Of a stretch of DNA of 37,125 bases, positions 1 through 9,003 are shown one piece after another (positions within the stretch are counted from its first letter, which is position 1; each line of letters starts with the position of its first letter). The stretch is taken from NCBI GenBank assembly GCA_026461075.1, contig JAPJNH010000149.1, forward strand, positions 1 through 37,125, read 5' to 3'. Source of the DNA: Chitinophagales bacterium. Lineage in GTDB: Bacteria > Bacteroidota > Bacteroidia > Chitinophagales > CAIODY01. The notes below the pieces were generated by a model. The model was not told where the DNA came from, made no database searches, and was given only the letters and a program-made list of their open reading frames with translations. Position numbers and translations under genes: made by a program.

Positions 1-1862
1 TTAGGCGTTCTAACAATACTCGTTCCATTAGGATCTTCTGTTACCACAGGTAGTACATGCATTCCTGCACCGGCCACAAAGCGATTATTCGCTGTCACCG
101 GCAAATGTCCGGTAACTTCTAAAGCCGATTGCCAAAGCTTAAAAGCGGTATTCGCTGTAAAAATATTGTCTTGATATAATACAGTCAGATTCAGCAAATC
201 AGTGAAGGGGCCCACAAAATAAGGAGAGCCAAATACAAAGAGATGAATTTGATTTTTTGAAGCCTGTAAATCCGTCAATTGTTCAATGAAGGCGTTTGAA
301 AAGCCAAAGTTTTTAGCGGCGAATCGATTGATCAAATGCGCATCAATAATTAACTGATTTTTTCTTGGAAGCAGATAATTGAAAACAGAGTCGGGCATTT
401 GATTCTTGTAGCAGAAATATCGAATTGGACGGTTTGTTTCCTTAGCTGCTAATTGAAAAAATGTACTCATAGTGTCCATTCCAGCCACATACCAGAATAA
501 AGTGTCCGTTGTTTGAAAGTTCCAGTGCTGTAAATTATGAGACTGAAAACTAGTCGCAGCGTGGTCGTACAGATTTTGAATTAAGTTATCATATTGGTTT
601 AGGTCTTGCGTTATATTACGCGGATCAATAGGTTGCCAATGATTGAGTCCTAATTTGTATTTGTAGTAAAGCACTTTCCGAACGCGGTTATCTATCTCCG
701 CTTGCGTTATCAGACCTCTATCGCGGGCATTTAAAATCGTATCTATACTTGCGGGTACATCAGAGACAAACAACAAAATATCATTACCAGCTAATAGAGA
801 TTTTAACGCAACTTGTGCGCCGTTTAGTCCTTGCGCAGCACCTTTCATATTTAATGCATCGGTAAAGGATAATCCATTAAATCGAAGTTCTTTTTTTAGT
901 AAATCGGTTACCACATTTGCCGAGAGCGATGCAGGTGTATTACTTGAATCCAGAACAGGAACAGATAGATGAGCCACCATTACGGATTGCACACCCGCAT
1001 TGAACATTTCCTTGAAAGGACGCAATTCTAAAGAGTCTAAGCGACTTTTAGTAAAATTCAATTTTGGCAAGCCATAGTGTGAATCTGTTTCGGTGTCGCC
1101 ATGACCCGGAAAATGTTTAGCGCAAGCCATTACATTATTAGACTGTAATCCTTTCATATAGGCTATTCCCTTACGCGAGACTAATTTCCAATCATCTCCA
1201 AATGAACGATCATAGATTACAGGATTCATTTTATTATTATTCACATCCACAACCGGAGCGAAATCGATATTTATACCAACGCGACGACACTGCATGGCTA
1301 CAGCAGCCCCCATCTTTTCGATTGCGTATTCATGCAAGTTACCAAATTGCCCATCAGTATCAGGAGGGATTGCTCCTAAGGTCATTTGACGAGGAAAAGC
1401 ATGTACAGAATCCAAACGCATGGCTAGACCCCATTCTCCATCTACACTCACGAAGAGTGGCGTTTTAGCATTTTGATTCATCCGATTGATGAGCATAACA
1501 TGGCGATAAGGTGAGCCTTGCATCATAATTACGCCACCGAGATTATACTGTTTTACCCAATTGATAATTTGACGAGAAAGAACAGAGTCTTTATTCGTAT
1601 AAACGGGCATCATAATTAACTGCGCTATTCGTTCGGTATCGTTCATTGCGGCTAATTGTTGATCAATCCATAAAGCGGTGTCTCCGAAAGTTTTAAAGTT
1701 CGTACTGAGTCGATTCGGCGTCCATTGTATGGCCTGTTCCTTCTTTGCTTTTATCTTTTTGTGTTTGGCCTTACGACGTGTTTTAGCATTCACTTGTAAG
1801 ATGCTAAAAATGACTAATCCGCAAAGCAGGATAAAACTAAATCGGGAAATACTATTTTTCAT
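1..1862 (-). CDS. Secreted GH3 beta-N-acetylglucosaminidase (NagZ-like), 3' end outside window
   Basis: The reverse strand reads openly from an ATG at 1862 to the window edge, giving 620 residues with no stop, so the gene is partial at its 3' end. Residues 1-26 form a signal peptide (hydrophobic core ending VNA). The hallmark KHFPGHGDT...DSH stretch lies at about residues 245-262; its Asp-His pair is the general acid/base of NagZ-type GH3 enzymes. TDALNMKG at about 333 carries the expected Asp nucleophile. Such enzymes release N-acetylglucosamine from peptidoglycan fragments or chitin-type sugars. The visible part is already far longer than E. coli NagZ (about 340 residues) and includes a second, C-terminal GH3-type domain. 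In Bacteroidota such proteins often continue into a class C beta-lactamase-like serine hydrolase domain; whether this one does cannot be seen. It is transcribed divergently from recO across a 99-bp gap. Confidence 0.9.
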   Translation of the reverse strand, partial: MKNSISRFSFILLCGLVIFSILQVNAKTRRKAKHKKIKAKKEQAIQWTPNRLSTNFKTFGDTALWIDQQLAAMNDTERIAQLIMMPVYTNKDSVLSRQIINWVKQYNLGGVIMMQGSPYRHVMLINRMNQNAKTPLFVSVDGEWGLAMRLDSVHAFPRQMTLGAIPPDTDGQFGNLHEYAIEKMGAAVAMQCRRVGINIDFAPVVDVNNNKMNPVIYDRSFGDDWKLVSRKGIAYMKGLQSNNVMACAKHFPGHGDTETDSHYGLPKLNFTKSRLDSLELRPFKEMFNAGVQSVMVAHLSVPVLDSSNTPASLSANVVTDLLKKELRFNGLSFTDALNMKGAAQGLNGAQVALKSLLAGNDILLFVSDVPASIDTILNARDRGLITQAEIDNRVRKVLYYKYKLGLNHWQPIDPRNITQDLNQYDNLIQNLYDHAATSFQSHNLQHWNFQTTDTLFWYVAGMDTMSTFFQLAAKETNRPIRYFCYKNQMPDSVFNYLLPRKNQLIIDAHLINRFAAKNFGFSNAFIEQLTDLQASKNQIHLFVFGSPYFVGPFTDLLNLTVLYQDNIFTANTAFKLWQSALEVTGHLPVTANNRFVAGAGMHVLPVVTEDPNGTSIVRTP

Positions 1863-1961
1863 ACTTAAATTTACCTCGTTAAGTTCCGTTCAAAGCCTTT
1901 AAAATAAAAGAAAGGGGCTCAGAGCTTTTCAACTAATCAATGTTTAATCAGGACAGGCGGC

Positions 1962-2666
1962 ATGTTACATCAGACAGAGGGGATTGTTATCAGAAATATA
2001 CCGTATCGCGAGACGAGTGTAATCTGCACCATTTTTACTGAGAAATTTGGCAAGCAAAGTTATATCGTCAACGGGGTAAGAAGTGCGAAGAGTACAACCA
2101 AAACGCTTTTACAGCCGCTGAGTTTATTAGATTTAATCGTCTACAAGCGTGCCAATGTAAACCTCGAACGTATCAAGGAGTTAAAGGCTTTGCAATTATA
2201 TACCCGCATTCCATTTGAGCCCATTCGACAGACGATTACATTTTTTATTTGCGAGTTATTGCAGAAATCATTGACGGAAGATTTAGAAGATCAGACTTTG
2301 TATCAATATATCAAACAGGCTTTATTGCATTTGGATAAGGAGGATTGCGAAACGGGCACCTACCCTATTCAATTTATGTTTGAATTAAGTCAATATTTAG
2401 GCTTTGGTCCTCAAGGAGAGCAGATTGACAACTGCGTCTGTTTCGACCTTAGACAAGGGATTTTCAGTCTTGAATTACCTCCATATGCAGAGTTTTTGGT
2501 GGGCGATGATTTGCTTGCCTTCAAAAAATTATGGTTAGACAGTCCGGGCAAATGGAATATGCACGAACGTCGTAAGATTTTAGCACTCTTGGAACGCTAT
2601 TATCAATTGCACATCGCAGGATTTGGGAGTTTGAAGACGCCACAGGTTTTGCAAGGCCTTTTTTAG
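1962..2666 (+). CDS. recO: DNA repair protein RecO
   Basis: This 234-residue protein begins HQTEGIVIRNIPYRETS, the typical N-terminal OB-fold opening of RecO, followed by KFGKQSYIVNGVRS and the helical C-terminal half. RecO works with RecF and RecR to load RecA onto SSB-coated single-stranded DNA during gap repair and recombination, in the cytoplasm. Length matches the family (about 230-250 residues). Only two of the four C-terminal zinc-type cysteines seen in some RecO proteins could be present (DNCVCFD at about 162-168), so the zinc finger looks reduced, as I would expect in Bacteroidota. The ATG at 1962 is the first start and fits the family N-terminus. No clear TAnnTTTG promoter is visible in the 99 bp before it. 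The next gene has its own promoter, so recO is probably monocistronic. Confidence 0.93.
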   Translation: MLHQTEGIVIRNIPYRETSVICTIFTEKFGKQSYIVNGVRSAKSTTKTLLQPLSLLDLIVYKRANVNLERIKELKALQLYTRIPFEPIRQTITFFICELLQKSLTEDLEDQTLYQYIKQALLHLDKEDCETGTYPIQFMFELSQYLGFGPQGEQIDNCVCFDLRQGIFSLELPPYAEFLVGDDLLAFKKLWLDSPGKWNMHERRKILALLERYYQLHIAGFGSLKTPQVLQGLF

Positions 2667-2687
2667 CTGTTAATCACGTGTTAAGTA

Positions 2688-2718
2688 CTTGTGATATTTG
2701 AGAATACTATTAAATTTG
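2688..2718 (+). promoter_or_regulatory. Bacteroidota-type promoter for the TlpA-like gene
   Basis: A -33-like CTTG (2688-2691) is followed after exactly 19 bp by TAAATTTG (2711-2718), a full match to the TAnnTTTG -7 consensus of Bacteroidota. Transcription would begin near 2725, between a TTG at 2698 and the ATG at 2746. This supports the ATG as the true start. A CACGTG palindrome at 2675-2680 lies just upstream. Confidence 0.7.
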
Positions 2719-2745
2719 CCGAATAACCTTTTTATAGCTTTTGAA

Positions 2746-4233
2746 ATGAAAACGAAATTTTTACAACTACTGACCTTTTTCGCGTTCGCAAGTACGATTG
2801 TATATGCGGGTGACAAGAATAAGGTGACCGCCAAAAAGGAAGACACAAAAACTGGTTATCATATCAGTGTAAAGCTTAACAATTTCAAGGATACCGTATT
2901 GTATTTAGGAAACTATTATGGTGATAAAAAATACATCAAGGATACGTGTAAAGTTCGCCGTGGTGAGACTTTTGTATTCAACGGAAAGGAGCACCTGCCA
3001 GAAGGTATTTATATCGTGGTTACACCAACGATGAAGTACTTTGAGATGATGATAGGCAAGAACCAAGATTTCAGTATCGAAACGGATACCAGTGATTTTG
3101 TTGGTCACATGAAAGTGACGAACTCGACGGACAATTCCTTGTTTTTAGATTATTTAAAATTTTCAACGCGCATGGGTACGGAGATGGAGATGTTGAACAG
3201 ACAGTTTCCTGGTGTACGTAAAATGCCTGCGGACAGTGCTCGAGTAGTGAAGCGTATGACTGAAGTGGATAGTCTGCTTAGAAACTATCGTGTTCAGTTT
3301 ACGAAAGAACATCCAGAAGTTCTTTTAGCTTCGATCTTTAAGGCTATGCCGGAGCCGGTGGTTCCTGATTTTCCACGTTTAGCGAATGGTCGTAGAGATT
3401 CTATGAATGAATTTTACTATTTCCGTAATCACTTTTTTGATGCATTTGATTTCAGTGATGAACGTTTATTGTATACTCCTATTTATCATGCTAAGACAGA
3501 AAAATACTTGGAGCAATTGACGGTTCAGCATCCTGATTCTTTAATCCATAGCTGCGATTATTTAGTTGGCAAATCGAAGGCGAATAAGGAGATGTATAAA
3601 TGGATGGTTTGGTATTTGACCAACAAGTATGAAAACTCAAAAATAATGGGCTTTGATGCGGTGTTTGCGCACATGGGTAGAGAGTATTATTGTAACGGAG
3701 GAGCTTACTGGGTAGATTCTACCAAGTTGAAAAAGATTTGCGATCGCGTAACAATCGTAGAAAATACAATTATTGGGCATCCGGTAATTAATATGATTTT
3801 ACAAGATAGCAGCGCGAACAATCACTATTTCCATCAAGAAATGAAGCGTAAATACACTATCGTTTGGGTATGGAATAGTACTTGTGGGCACTGTCAGAAG
3901 GAGACTCCAGAATTATTAGAGGTGTATGAAAAGATTCATAAGAAGTACGATTTTGACGTAATTACTATTACGGAAGAGCGTATGACGAACAAAGACGATC
4001 CAACCATGAAAAGCTGGAGAAAATATTTGCGCGAACATCCAAATCCTTGGTTGAACTTGCGTGACATGAACAATTACTACGATTTCAGAACGGTATTCGA
4101 CGCCTATGCAACACCTAAGTTATTTGTGATAGAATCAGCAACGCACAAAATTGTTGCCAAGCAATTAGGAGTTAACCAGGTAGAAGATTGGTTTGAGAAG
4201 AAAACAAAAATGGAAGCTCAACAAAAGAAATAA
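2746..4233 (+). CDS. Secreted TlpA-like thioredoxin-fold protein with N-terminal DUF4369-like domain
   Basis: Starting from the ATG at 2746, the 495-residue product opens with a signal peptide (MKTKFLQLLTFFAFAS..., cleavage probably after VYA). A beta-rich N-terminal domain resembling DUF4369 follows (about 35-130), then a helical middle of the DUF5106 kind (about 135-340). A C-terminal thioredoxin fold carries the redox motif CGHC at residues 380-383. This architecture is common in Bacteroidota periplasmic thiol-disulfide oxidoreductases related to TlpA/ResA. Their usual role is reducing or exchanging disulfides of exported proteins or cytochrome maturation partners; the actual partner is unknown here. 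No lipobox cysteine follows the signal peptide, so it is probably soluble. A possible upstream TTG (2698) lies before the predicted transcription start and would spoil the signal peptide. A strong terminator follows directly, so this is a single-gene unit. Confidence 0.85.
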   Translation: MKTKFLQLLTFFAFASTIVYAGDKNKVTAKKEDTKTGYHISVKLNNFKDTVLYLGNYYGDKKYIKDTCKVRRGETFVFNGKEHLPEGIYIVVTPTMKYFEMMIGKNQDFSIETDTSDFVGHMKVTNSTDNSLFLDYLKFSTRMGTEMEMLNRQFPGVRKMPADSARVVKRMTEVDSLLRNYRVQFTKEHPEVLLASIFKAMPEPVVPDFPRLANGRRDSMNEFYYFRNHFFDAFDFSDERLLYTPIYHAKTEKYLEQLTVQHPDSLIHSCDYLVGKSKANKEMYKWMVWYLTNKYENSKIMGFDAVFAHMGREYYCNGGAYWVDSTKLKKICDRVTIVENTIIGHPVINMILQDSSANNHYFHQEMKRKYTIVWVWNSTCGHCQKETPELLEVYEKIHKKYDFDVITITEERMTNKDDPTMKSWRKYLREHPNPWLNLRDMNNYYDFRTVFDAYATPKLFVIESATHKIVAKQLGVNQVEDWFEKKTKMEAQQKK

Positions 4234-4237
4234 GATT

Positions 4238-4268
4238 AAATCCCTCCAATTCGGAGGGATTTTTTTTG
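4238..4268 (+). terminator. Rho-independent terminator after the TlpA-like gene
   Basis: TCCCTCC (4241-4247) pairs with GGAGGGA (4253-4259) across a 5-nt loop, extended by A-T pairs, and runs straight into eight T residues. It starts a few bases after the stop codon at 4233. Confidence 0.92.
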
Positions 4269-4317
4269 GTTTTCCACAGGCGACCGAAATTGTTAAGAAT
4301 AAAAGTAAAGAAGGGCC

Positions 4318-4346
4318 TTTTAAATCCTTCGGATATGGTATCTTTG
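4318..4346 (+). promoter_or_regulatory. Bacteroidota-type promoter for the purF-like gene
   Basis: TATCTTTG at 4339-4346 matches the TAnnTTTG -7 consensus in full. A weak -33 (TTTT, 4318-4321) lies 17 bp upstream. The leader to the TTG start at 4386 would be about 30 nt. Confidence 0.65.
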
Positions 4347-4385
4347 CCGTGCGATTTTTTTTGAAAACATTTCAATTTTCAGACC

Positions 4386-6287
4386 TTGTCAGATCCGATT
4401 AAGCATGAATGCGGTATAGCCTTCATTCGTTTGTTAAAGCCACTTTCTTATTACCAAGAAAAATATGGAACAGCCTTGTATGGCTTGAACAAATTGTATC
4501 TCCTGATGGAGAAACAACATAATCGCGGTCAGGATGGTGCTGGGATGGCGACTGTAAAATTAAATTTACGCAGTGGTCAGCCTTTTTACAATATCAATAA
4601 AAGCAATAGCAAACAAGCCATTGCAGAATTGTTTGAGCGTGTGCATCAAGATGTGGCCAAGGTGGAGCAATCAAACCCTGCTCTAGCGAAAGATGCTGAA
4701 TGGATGAAAAACCATGTGCCTTTCTTAGGCGAGGTTTTAATGGGCCATTTACGCTACGGCACACACGGCGGTAACGGATTAGACCGTTGTCACCCTTTTG
4801 TAAAAACGAATGGCTGGTTAAGCAAGAATTTAATCACGGCGGGCAATTTCAATTTAACGAATACAGATGAGGTTTTCAGTAACCTAGAGCAAAGTTCAAC
4901 CTACTTCAAGGACCGCTTCGATACGACAGCCGTTTTGGAAACATTAGGAAATTTCTTAGAAGAAGAGGTTGATAAATCATACGATCAATTAGTTTTAAAG
5001 GGGATAGAACCGCATCAAGCTGCCAAGGAAGTGGGGGATCATATTCAGATGATGAATATCTTGAAACAAAGCGCGCAGTGGTTTGATGGAGGTTATGCTA
5101 TTATGGGTATTTTAGGACATGGCGATGCTTTTGTCATGCGTGATGCTGCGGGTATTCGTCCGGCGTTCTTCTATCAAGATGAGGAGATTGTTGTTGCCGC
5201 GAGCGAACGTCCTGCGATTCAAACAGTGTTTAATTTAAAAGAAGGACAGATTCAAGAATTAAAACCTGGACATGCCTTGTTAGTGAGCAAGAACGGAACT
5301 GTTACAGAGTCTGCCTATTGTGAACCGAAGGAGAAAAAATCTTGTTCTTTTGAGCGTATTTATTTTTCGCGCGGCAGTGATATTGAAATTTATGATGAGC
5401 GCAAAAAATTAGGGAATCATCTAGCGGAGTCGGTGTTACGTGAAGTAGAATTTGATTTCAAGAATACGGTATTTAGTTATATTCCGAATACCGCAGAAGT
5501 TTCGTTTTATGGCTTAATCAAAGGCATTGAAGATTATATCAATACTTGGAAAAGGGAGCACATCAAAAAGCACCAATATCATTTAGATGAGTCTAAATTG
5601 GATCATTTGCTGAGTATGCGTCCGAGAGTGGAGAAAATTGCGATTAAGGATGCGAAGTTGCGCACGTTTATCACGCAAGACAATGCGCGTAATGAAATGG
5701 TGCAACACGTTTATGACATCACTTACGGTAGTATTCGTTCTGGAGAAGACACGATGGTTGTGATTGATGATTCAATTGTAAGAGGAACTACCTTGAAGGA
5801 AAGTATCATCAAAATGTTGGATCGTTTAGGTCCACGTAAAATTGTGATTGTTTCCTCTGCGCCACAAATTCGCTATCCGGATTGTTATGGTATTGACATG
5901 AGCAAATTAGGCGATTTCGTTGCTTTTAGAGCTATGTTAAGTTTGTTAGAAAAGAGCGGACAGAATCATTTGCAAGAGGAGGTTTATAAAGATTGTAAAG
6001 CACAGGAACAGCTTCCTAAAGAGGAGGTACGCAATGAGGTAAAGCGTCTGTATGAGCTATTTAGTGCAGAAGAAATCAGTGAAGAGATTTCAAGAATTTT
6101 AACGCCAGTAGATTGTAAAGCGAGCGTTAAAATTATTTATCAAACAGTAGAAGACTTACACAGAGCTTGTCCGAATCATTTAGGTGATTGGTATTTCACT
6201 GGCGACTACCCTACTCCGGGTGGTAATAAAGTCGTAAATAAAGCCTTCATTAATTTTATGGAAGGCAAAAACGAAAGAGCATATTAA
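4386..6287 (+). CDS. purF: Amidophosphoribosyltransferase, long Bacteroidota form (PurF family)
   Basis: The product is a class II glutamine amidotransferase fused to a type I phosphoribosyltransferase. The family reaction moves glutamine-derived ammonia onto PRPP to make phosphoribosylamine, the first step of purine synthesis. C9 in HECGIAF would be the N-terminal nucleophile after removal of a short propeptide. RYGTHGG (from R123), GNFNLTN (about 152) and RDAAGIRP form the glutaminase site, and VVIDDSIVRGTT (about 457-468) is the PRPP loop. At 633 residues it is well over the 470-500 of ordinary PurF, with extra sequence in both halves. Bacteroidota often encode this long form beside a standard PurF, so it could be a paralogue with a shifted role. 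The start must be TTG at 4386: an in-frame TGA sits at 4362 and no ATG or GTG lies between it and the Cys codon. The stop overlaps the next ATG by one base. Confidence 0.88.
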   Translation: MSDPIKHECGIAFIRLLKPLSYYQEKYGTALYGLNKLYLLMEKQHNRGQDGAGMATVKLNLRSGQPFYNINKSNSKQAIAELFERVHQDVAKVEQSNPALAKDAEWMKNHVPFLGEVLMGHLRYGTHGGNGLDRCHPFVKTNGWLSKNLITAGNFNLTNTDEVFSNLEQSSTYFKDRFDTTAVLETLGNFLEEEVDKSYDQLVLKGIEPHQAAKEVGDHIQMMNILKQSAQWFDGGYAIMGILGHGDAFVMRDAAGIRPAFFYQDEEIVVAASERPAIQTVFNLKEGQIQELKPGHALLVSKNGTVTESAYCEPKEKKSCSFERIYFSRGSDIEIYDERKKLGNHLAESVLREVEFDFKNTVFSYIPNTAEVSFYGLIKGIEDYINTWKREHIKKHQYHLDESKLDHLLSMRPRVEKIAIKDAKLRTFITQDNARNEMVQHVYDITYGSIRSGEDTMVVIDDSIVRGTTLKESIIKMLDRLGPRKIVIVSSAPQIRYPDCYGIDMSKLGDFVAFRAMLSLLEKSGQNHLQEEVYKDCKAQEQLPKEEVRNEVKRLYELFSAEEISEEISRILTPVDCKASVKIIYQTVEDLHRACPNHLGDWYFTGDYPTPGGNKVVNKAFINFMEGKNERAY

Positions 6288-7045
6288 TGAATAAAACTAT
6301 ATTAATCACAGGCGCTACGGCAGGTATTGGTGAGGCTACTGCTAAGAAATTTGCAGCGAATGGTTATCGCTTGATTATCACCGGTCGCCGTAAGGAACGC
6401 TTAGCACAATTGGCTGAACAATTGAAAGCCGCACACGCTATAGATATTCATTGGGCAGCCTTCGATATTCGTCAACGTGAAGAAGTAAAAGCATTTGTGG
6501 ATGGCTTACCTGAAGAATGGAGAAGCATTGATATTCTAGTTAATAATGCAGGTTTGGCAGCAGGTTTATCTGCAATCCAAGATGGCAATATTGATGATTG
6601 GGAAACGATGATTGATACGAACATCAAAGGACTGCTTTACATGACAAGATCGATTGCACCATTGATGATAACAAGAAACAGTGGTCATATTTTTAATATC
6701 GGTTCTATTGCAGGAAAGTACGTCTATGCGAACGGGAATGTATATTGTGGCACCAAACACGCAGTGAATGCTTTGAGTGAGTCGATGCGTATCGATATGC
6801 TTCAACATGGTATCAAGGTTACGGCTATACATCCTGGTGCTGCAGAAACAGAATTTTCATTAGTTAGATTTAAAGGAGACGAAGAGCGTGCAAAGAAAGT
6901 GTATGAAGGATTCCAACCATTAACAGGAGCGGATGTTGCAGACACCATTTTCTATTGCGCGAATTTACCTGCACATTATTGCATTAATGATTTGGTTATC
7001 ACACCAATCACACAAGCGGGTTCGCACTATTCTGTAAAAAAGTAA
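6287..7045 (+). CDS. Short-chain dehydrogenase/reductase, YdfG-like
   Basis: This 252-residue classical SDR has the cofactor-binding TGATAGIG at residues 8-15, the structural NNAG motif near 87, a Ser in the NIGSIAG stretch, and the catalytic pair Y153/K157 (YCGTK). The basic TGRRKERL after the second strand favours NADP(H). Overall it resembles the YdfG group, which oxidises 3-hydroxy acids such as L-serine or L-allo-threonine, but the true substrate cannot be read from sequence. The C-terminus (DLVITPITQAG) is typical of this subgroup. Its ATG shares one base with the stop of the purF-like gene, so the two are almost certainly co-transcribed and perhaps translationally coupled. No metabolic link between them is evident. 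The next gene, rho, has its own promoter. Confidence 0.9.
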   Translation: MNKTILITGATAGIGEATAKKFAANGYRLIITGRRKERLAQLAEQLKAAHAIDIHWAAFDIRQREEVKAFVDGLPEEWRSIDILVNNAGLAAGLSAIQDGNIDDWETMIDTNIKGLLYMTRSIAPLMITRNSGHIFNIGSIAGKYVYANGNVYCGTKHAVNALSESMRIDMLQHGIKVTAIHPGAAETEFSLVRFKGDEERAKKVYEGFQPLTGADVADTIFYCANLPAHYCINDLVITPITQAGSHYSVKK

Positions 7046-7051
7046 ATGCGG

Positions 7052-7082
7052 GTTGGAAAATAGCAGAAAAGGCTTATCTTTG
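7052..7082 (+). promoter_or_regulatory. Bacteroidota-type promoter for rho
   Basis: GTTG (7052-7055) is followed after exactly 19 bp by TATCTTTG (7075-7082), a full -7 match. It begins seven bases after the SDR stop. The predicted leader to the rho ATG at 7170 is about 80 nt. Confidence 0.75.
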
Positions 7083-7140
7083 TTAAGTCTAAAGGGCTTA
7101 TTCTAGCTCAAACTATTTCCAAAACATTTTTTATCGACTG

Positions 7141-7157
7141 ACAATTTTTGAAATTGT
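7141..7157 (+). other. Small hairpin in the rho leader
   Basis: ACAATTT (7141-7147), loop TTG, AAATTGT (7151-7157): a perfect 7-bp inverted repeat ending 12 nt before the rho start codon. It is AT-rich and only marginally stable. It could influence translation initiation or be chance; no T-run marks it as a terminator. Confidence 0.35.
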
Positions 7158-7169
7158 TATTTAACTTTT

Positions 7170-8924
7170 ATGTACGACATTTTACAATTAAACGAACTCC
7201 TATTACCGGAGTTGAAAGACGTTGCCACGAAGATGGGAATGAAGAATTTCAATCGTCTTAGTAAAGAGCAATTGATATATCAAATCTTAGATCAGCAAGC
7301 AATCATAGGCAGCAAGGCTGCTATTGCAAAAGGAGAAGAACCTGCACCAGTGGTACGTCCGAAAGGCCGTCCAACTACAGATGCAAAGGATGATAAGCCA
7401 AAGCCTCGCGCTAAAAAGGCGGCTCCGAAGGAAGGTGAATTACCACTTGCTATAGAATTGAACAAAGAAATGCAGATTACGCCAGTTCCTACTGAGTTGC
7501 CGAATTTGCCTGCTGAATCCAGCATTGCTCCTCCTTCAACGAATGAGCGTGCTCCACGTCAACACGACAACAGAAATCGTCCGCAGCAAGATGGTCGTGG
7601 CCGCATGCCACATCCTCGTGAGCGCGAAAACCGTCCGCAACACACACATCCTAGACCTGAACATACGCAAGCACCTGTTGCTTCGCAAACAGACGCTCCT
7701 GCACCAGAAGGTGTAGTTGCTGCAGAAAATCAAAACGGACCACGTCCTGAATTTCGCAGAACCCCTCCTCCACCGCCGGCTCCATCGAAATATAATATGA
7801 TGATTGAGTTGGAAGGTATTATTAACGGAGAAGGTGTTTTAGAGATTGTGCAAGAAGGTTTTGGTTTCTTAAGAAGTGCCGACTACAATTACTTAAATTC
7901 TCCAGATGATATTTATGTTTCACCAGGACAGATTAAGATGTATGGTCTTAAAACTGGTGATACGGTAATCGGAACGATTCGTCCGCCGAAGGAAGGAGAA
8001 AAATATTATGCATTAACGAAAGTAGAATCGGTGAATGGCCGTACAACGGATGCTGTACGTGATCGCGTACCATTCGACTTTTTAACACCATTGTTCCCAA
8101 ATGAGAAATTGAATTTGGTATACAAATCAGATTCATATTCTACTCGTTTGATGGATTTGTTTACGCCAATTGGTAAGGGACAACGTGGACTCATTGTTGC
8201 ACAGCCTAAAGTTGGTAAAACAATGTTATTGAAAGAAGTAGCAAACGCAATTGCAGCTAATCATCCTGAAGTTTATTTAATAGTATTATTGATTGACGAA
8301 CGTCCGGAAGAGGTAACAGATATGGAGCGTAGTGTAAACGCAGAAGTAATTGCCTCTACATTTGATGAGCCAGCTGACAAGCACGTTAAGGTATCTACCA
8401 TGGTTTTAAATAAAGCAAAACGTATGGTTGAATGTGGTCATGATGTAGTTATCCTTTTGGATAGTATCACTCGTTTGGCTCGTGCGCACAATACGGTTGC
8501 TCCGGCATCTGGTAAGGTATTGAGTGGTGGTGTTGAGGCTACTGCTTTATTGAAACCTAAGCAGTTCTTTGGTGCTGCACGTAAGATTGAAAATGGCGGC
8601 TCCCTTACTATTATTGCAACAGCTTTGATTGAGACGGGCTCGAAGATGGATGAGGTTATCTTTGAAGAATTCAAAGGAACAGGTAATATGGAGTTGCAAT
8701 TGGATCGTAAATTAGCGAATCGTCGTTTATTCCCTGCCATGGATGCGGTGGCAAGTAGCACACGTAGAGAAGACTTGTTACTTGACAGAGAGACTTTACA
8801 GAAGATGTGGATCTTGAGAAATCACTTAGCAGAGATGCGTCCAGAAGAGAGCATGGAAATGTTACTTCGTCATATGAAAGGAACGAAGAGCAACGAAGAG
8901 TTCTTAACTACGATGAATGGCTAA
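7170..8924 (+). CDS. rho: Transcription termination factor Rho with long disordered insert
   Basis: Rho is a hexameric RNA-dependent ATPase that binds nascent RNA and terminates transcription. The order is: Rho N-terminal helical domain (about 1-45, with [14 protein letters not shown]); a low-complexity stretch rich in Pro, Arg, His, Gln and Ala (about 50-205); the cold-shock-like RNA-binding domain (from about 210, EGFGFLRS); then the ATPase core with the P-loop QPKVGKTM (about 345-353), [10 protein letters not shown], and the Walker B/switch region [13 protein letters not shown]. Length is 584 residues against 419 for E. coli; the whole excess is the insert. Such inserts are known in Bacteroidota Rho and reported to drive phase separation in Bacteroides thetaiotaomicron. 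It has its own promoter, an 80-nt leader, and a terminator shared with the convergent gene. Confidence 0.97.
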   Translation: MYDILQLNELLLPELKDVATKMGMKNFNRLSKEQLIYQILDQQAIIGSKAAIAKGEEPAPVVRPKGRPTTDAKDDKPKPRAKKAAPKEGELPLAIELNKEMQITPVPTELPNLPAESSIAPPSTNERAPRQHDNRNRPQQDGRGRMPHPRERENRPQHTHPRPEHTQAPVASQTDAPAPEGVVAAENQNGPRPEFRRTPPPPPAPSKYNMMIELEGIINGEGVLEIVQEGFGFLRSADYNYLNSPDDIYVSPGQIKMYGLKTGDTVIGTIRPPKEGEKYYALTKVESVNGRTTDAVRDRVPFDFLTPLFPNEKLNLVYKSDSYSTRLMDLFTPIGKGQRGLIVAQPKVGKTMLLKEVANAIAANHPEVYLIVLLIDERPEEVTDMERSVNAEVIASTFDEPADKHVKVSTMVLNKAKRMVECGHDVVILLDSITRLARAHNTVAPASGKVLSGGVEATALLKPKQFFGAARKIENGGSLTIIATALIETGSKMDEVIFEEFKGTGNMELQLDRKLANRRLFPAMDAVASSTRREDLLLDRETLQKMWILRNHLAEMRPEESMEMLLRHMKGTKSNEEFLTTMNG

Positions 8925-8945
8925 TCGGACTTAATTAAACGAAAT

Positions 8946-8985
8946 AAAAAAATCCCCATTTTGCAAAGCAGAATGGGGATTTTTC
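8946..8985. terminator. Bidirectional terminator between rho and the convergent transglutaminase-like gene
   Basis: AAAAATCCCCATT (8948-8960) pairs with AATGGGGATTTTT (8972-8984). The stem continues inward through one mismatch to TGC/GCA around an AAA loop. An A-run on one flank and a T-run on the other let it work for rho on the plus strand and for the gene ending at 9004 on the minus strand. Confidence 0.92.
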
Positions 8986-9003
8986 TTTAGCGAATAATTA
9001 GAC

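Noticed and set aside
1907-1930. GGCTC/GAGC hairpin between the GH3 gene and recO
   Set aside because: Short and imperfect, located between divergent starts where no terminator is expected.
2675-2680. CACGTG palindrome before the TlpA-like promoter as an operator
   Set aside because: A 6-bp palindrome is expected by chance and the flanks (TTAAT, TTAA) pair only with a one-base shift.
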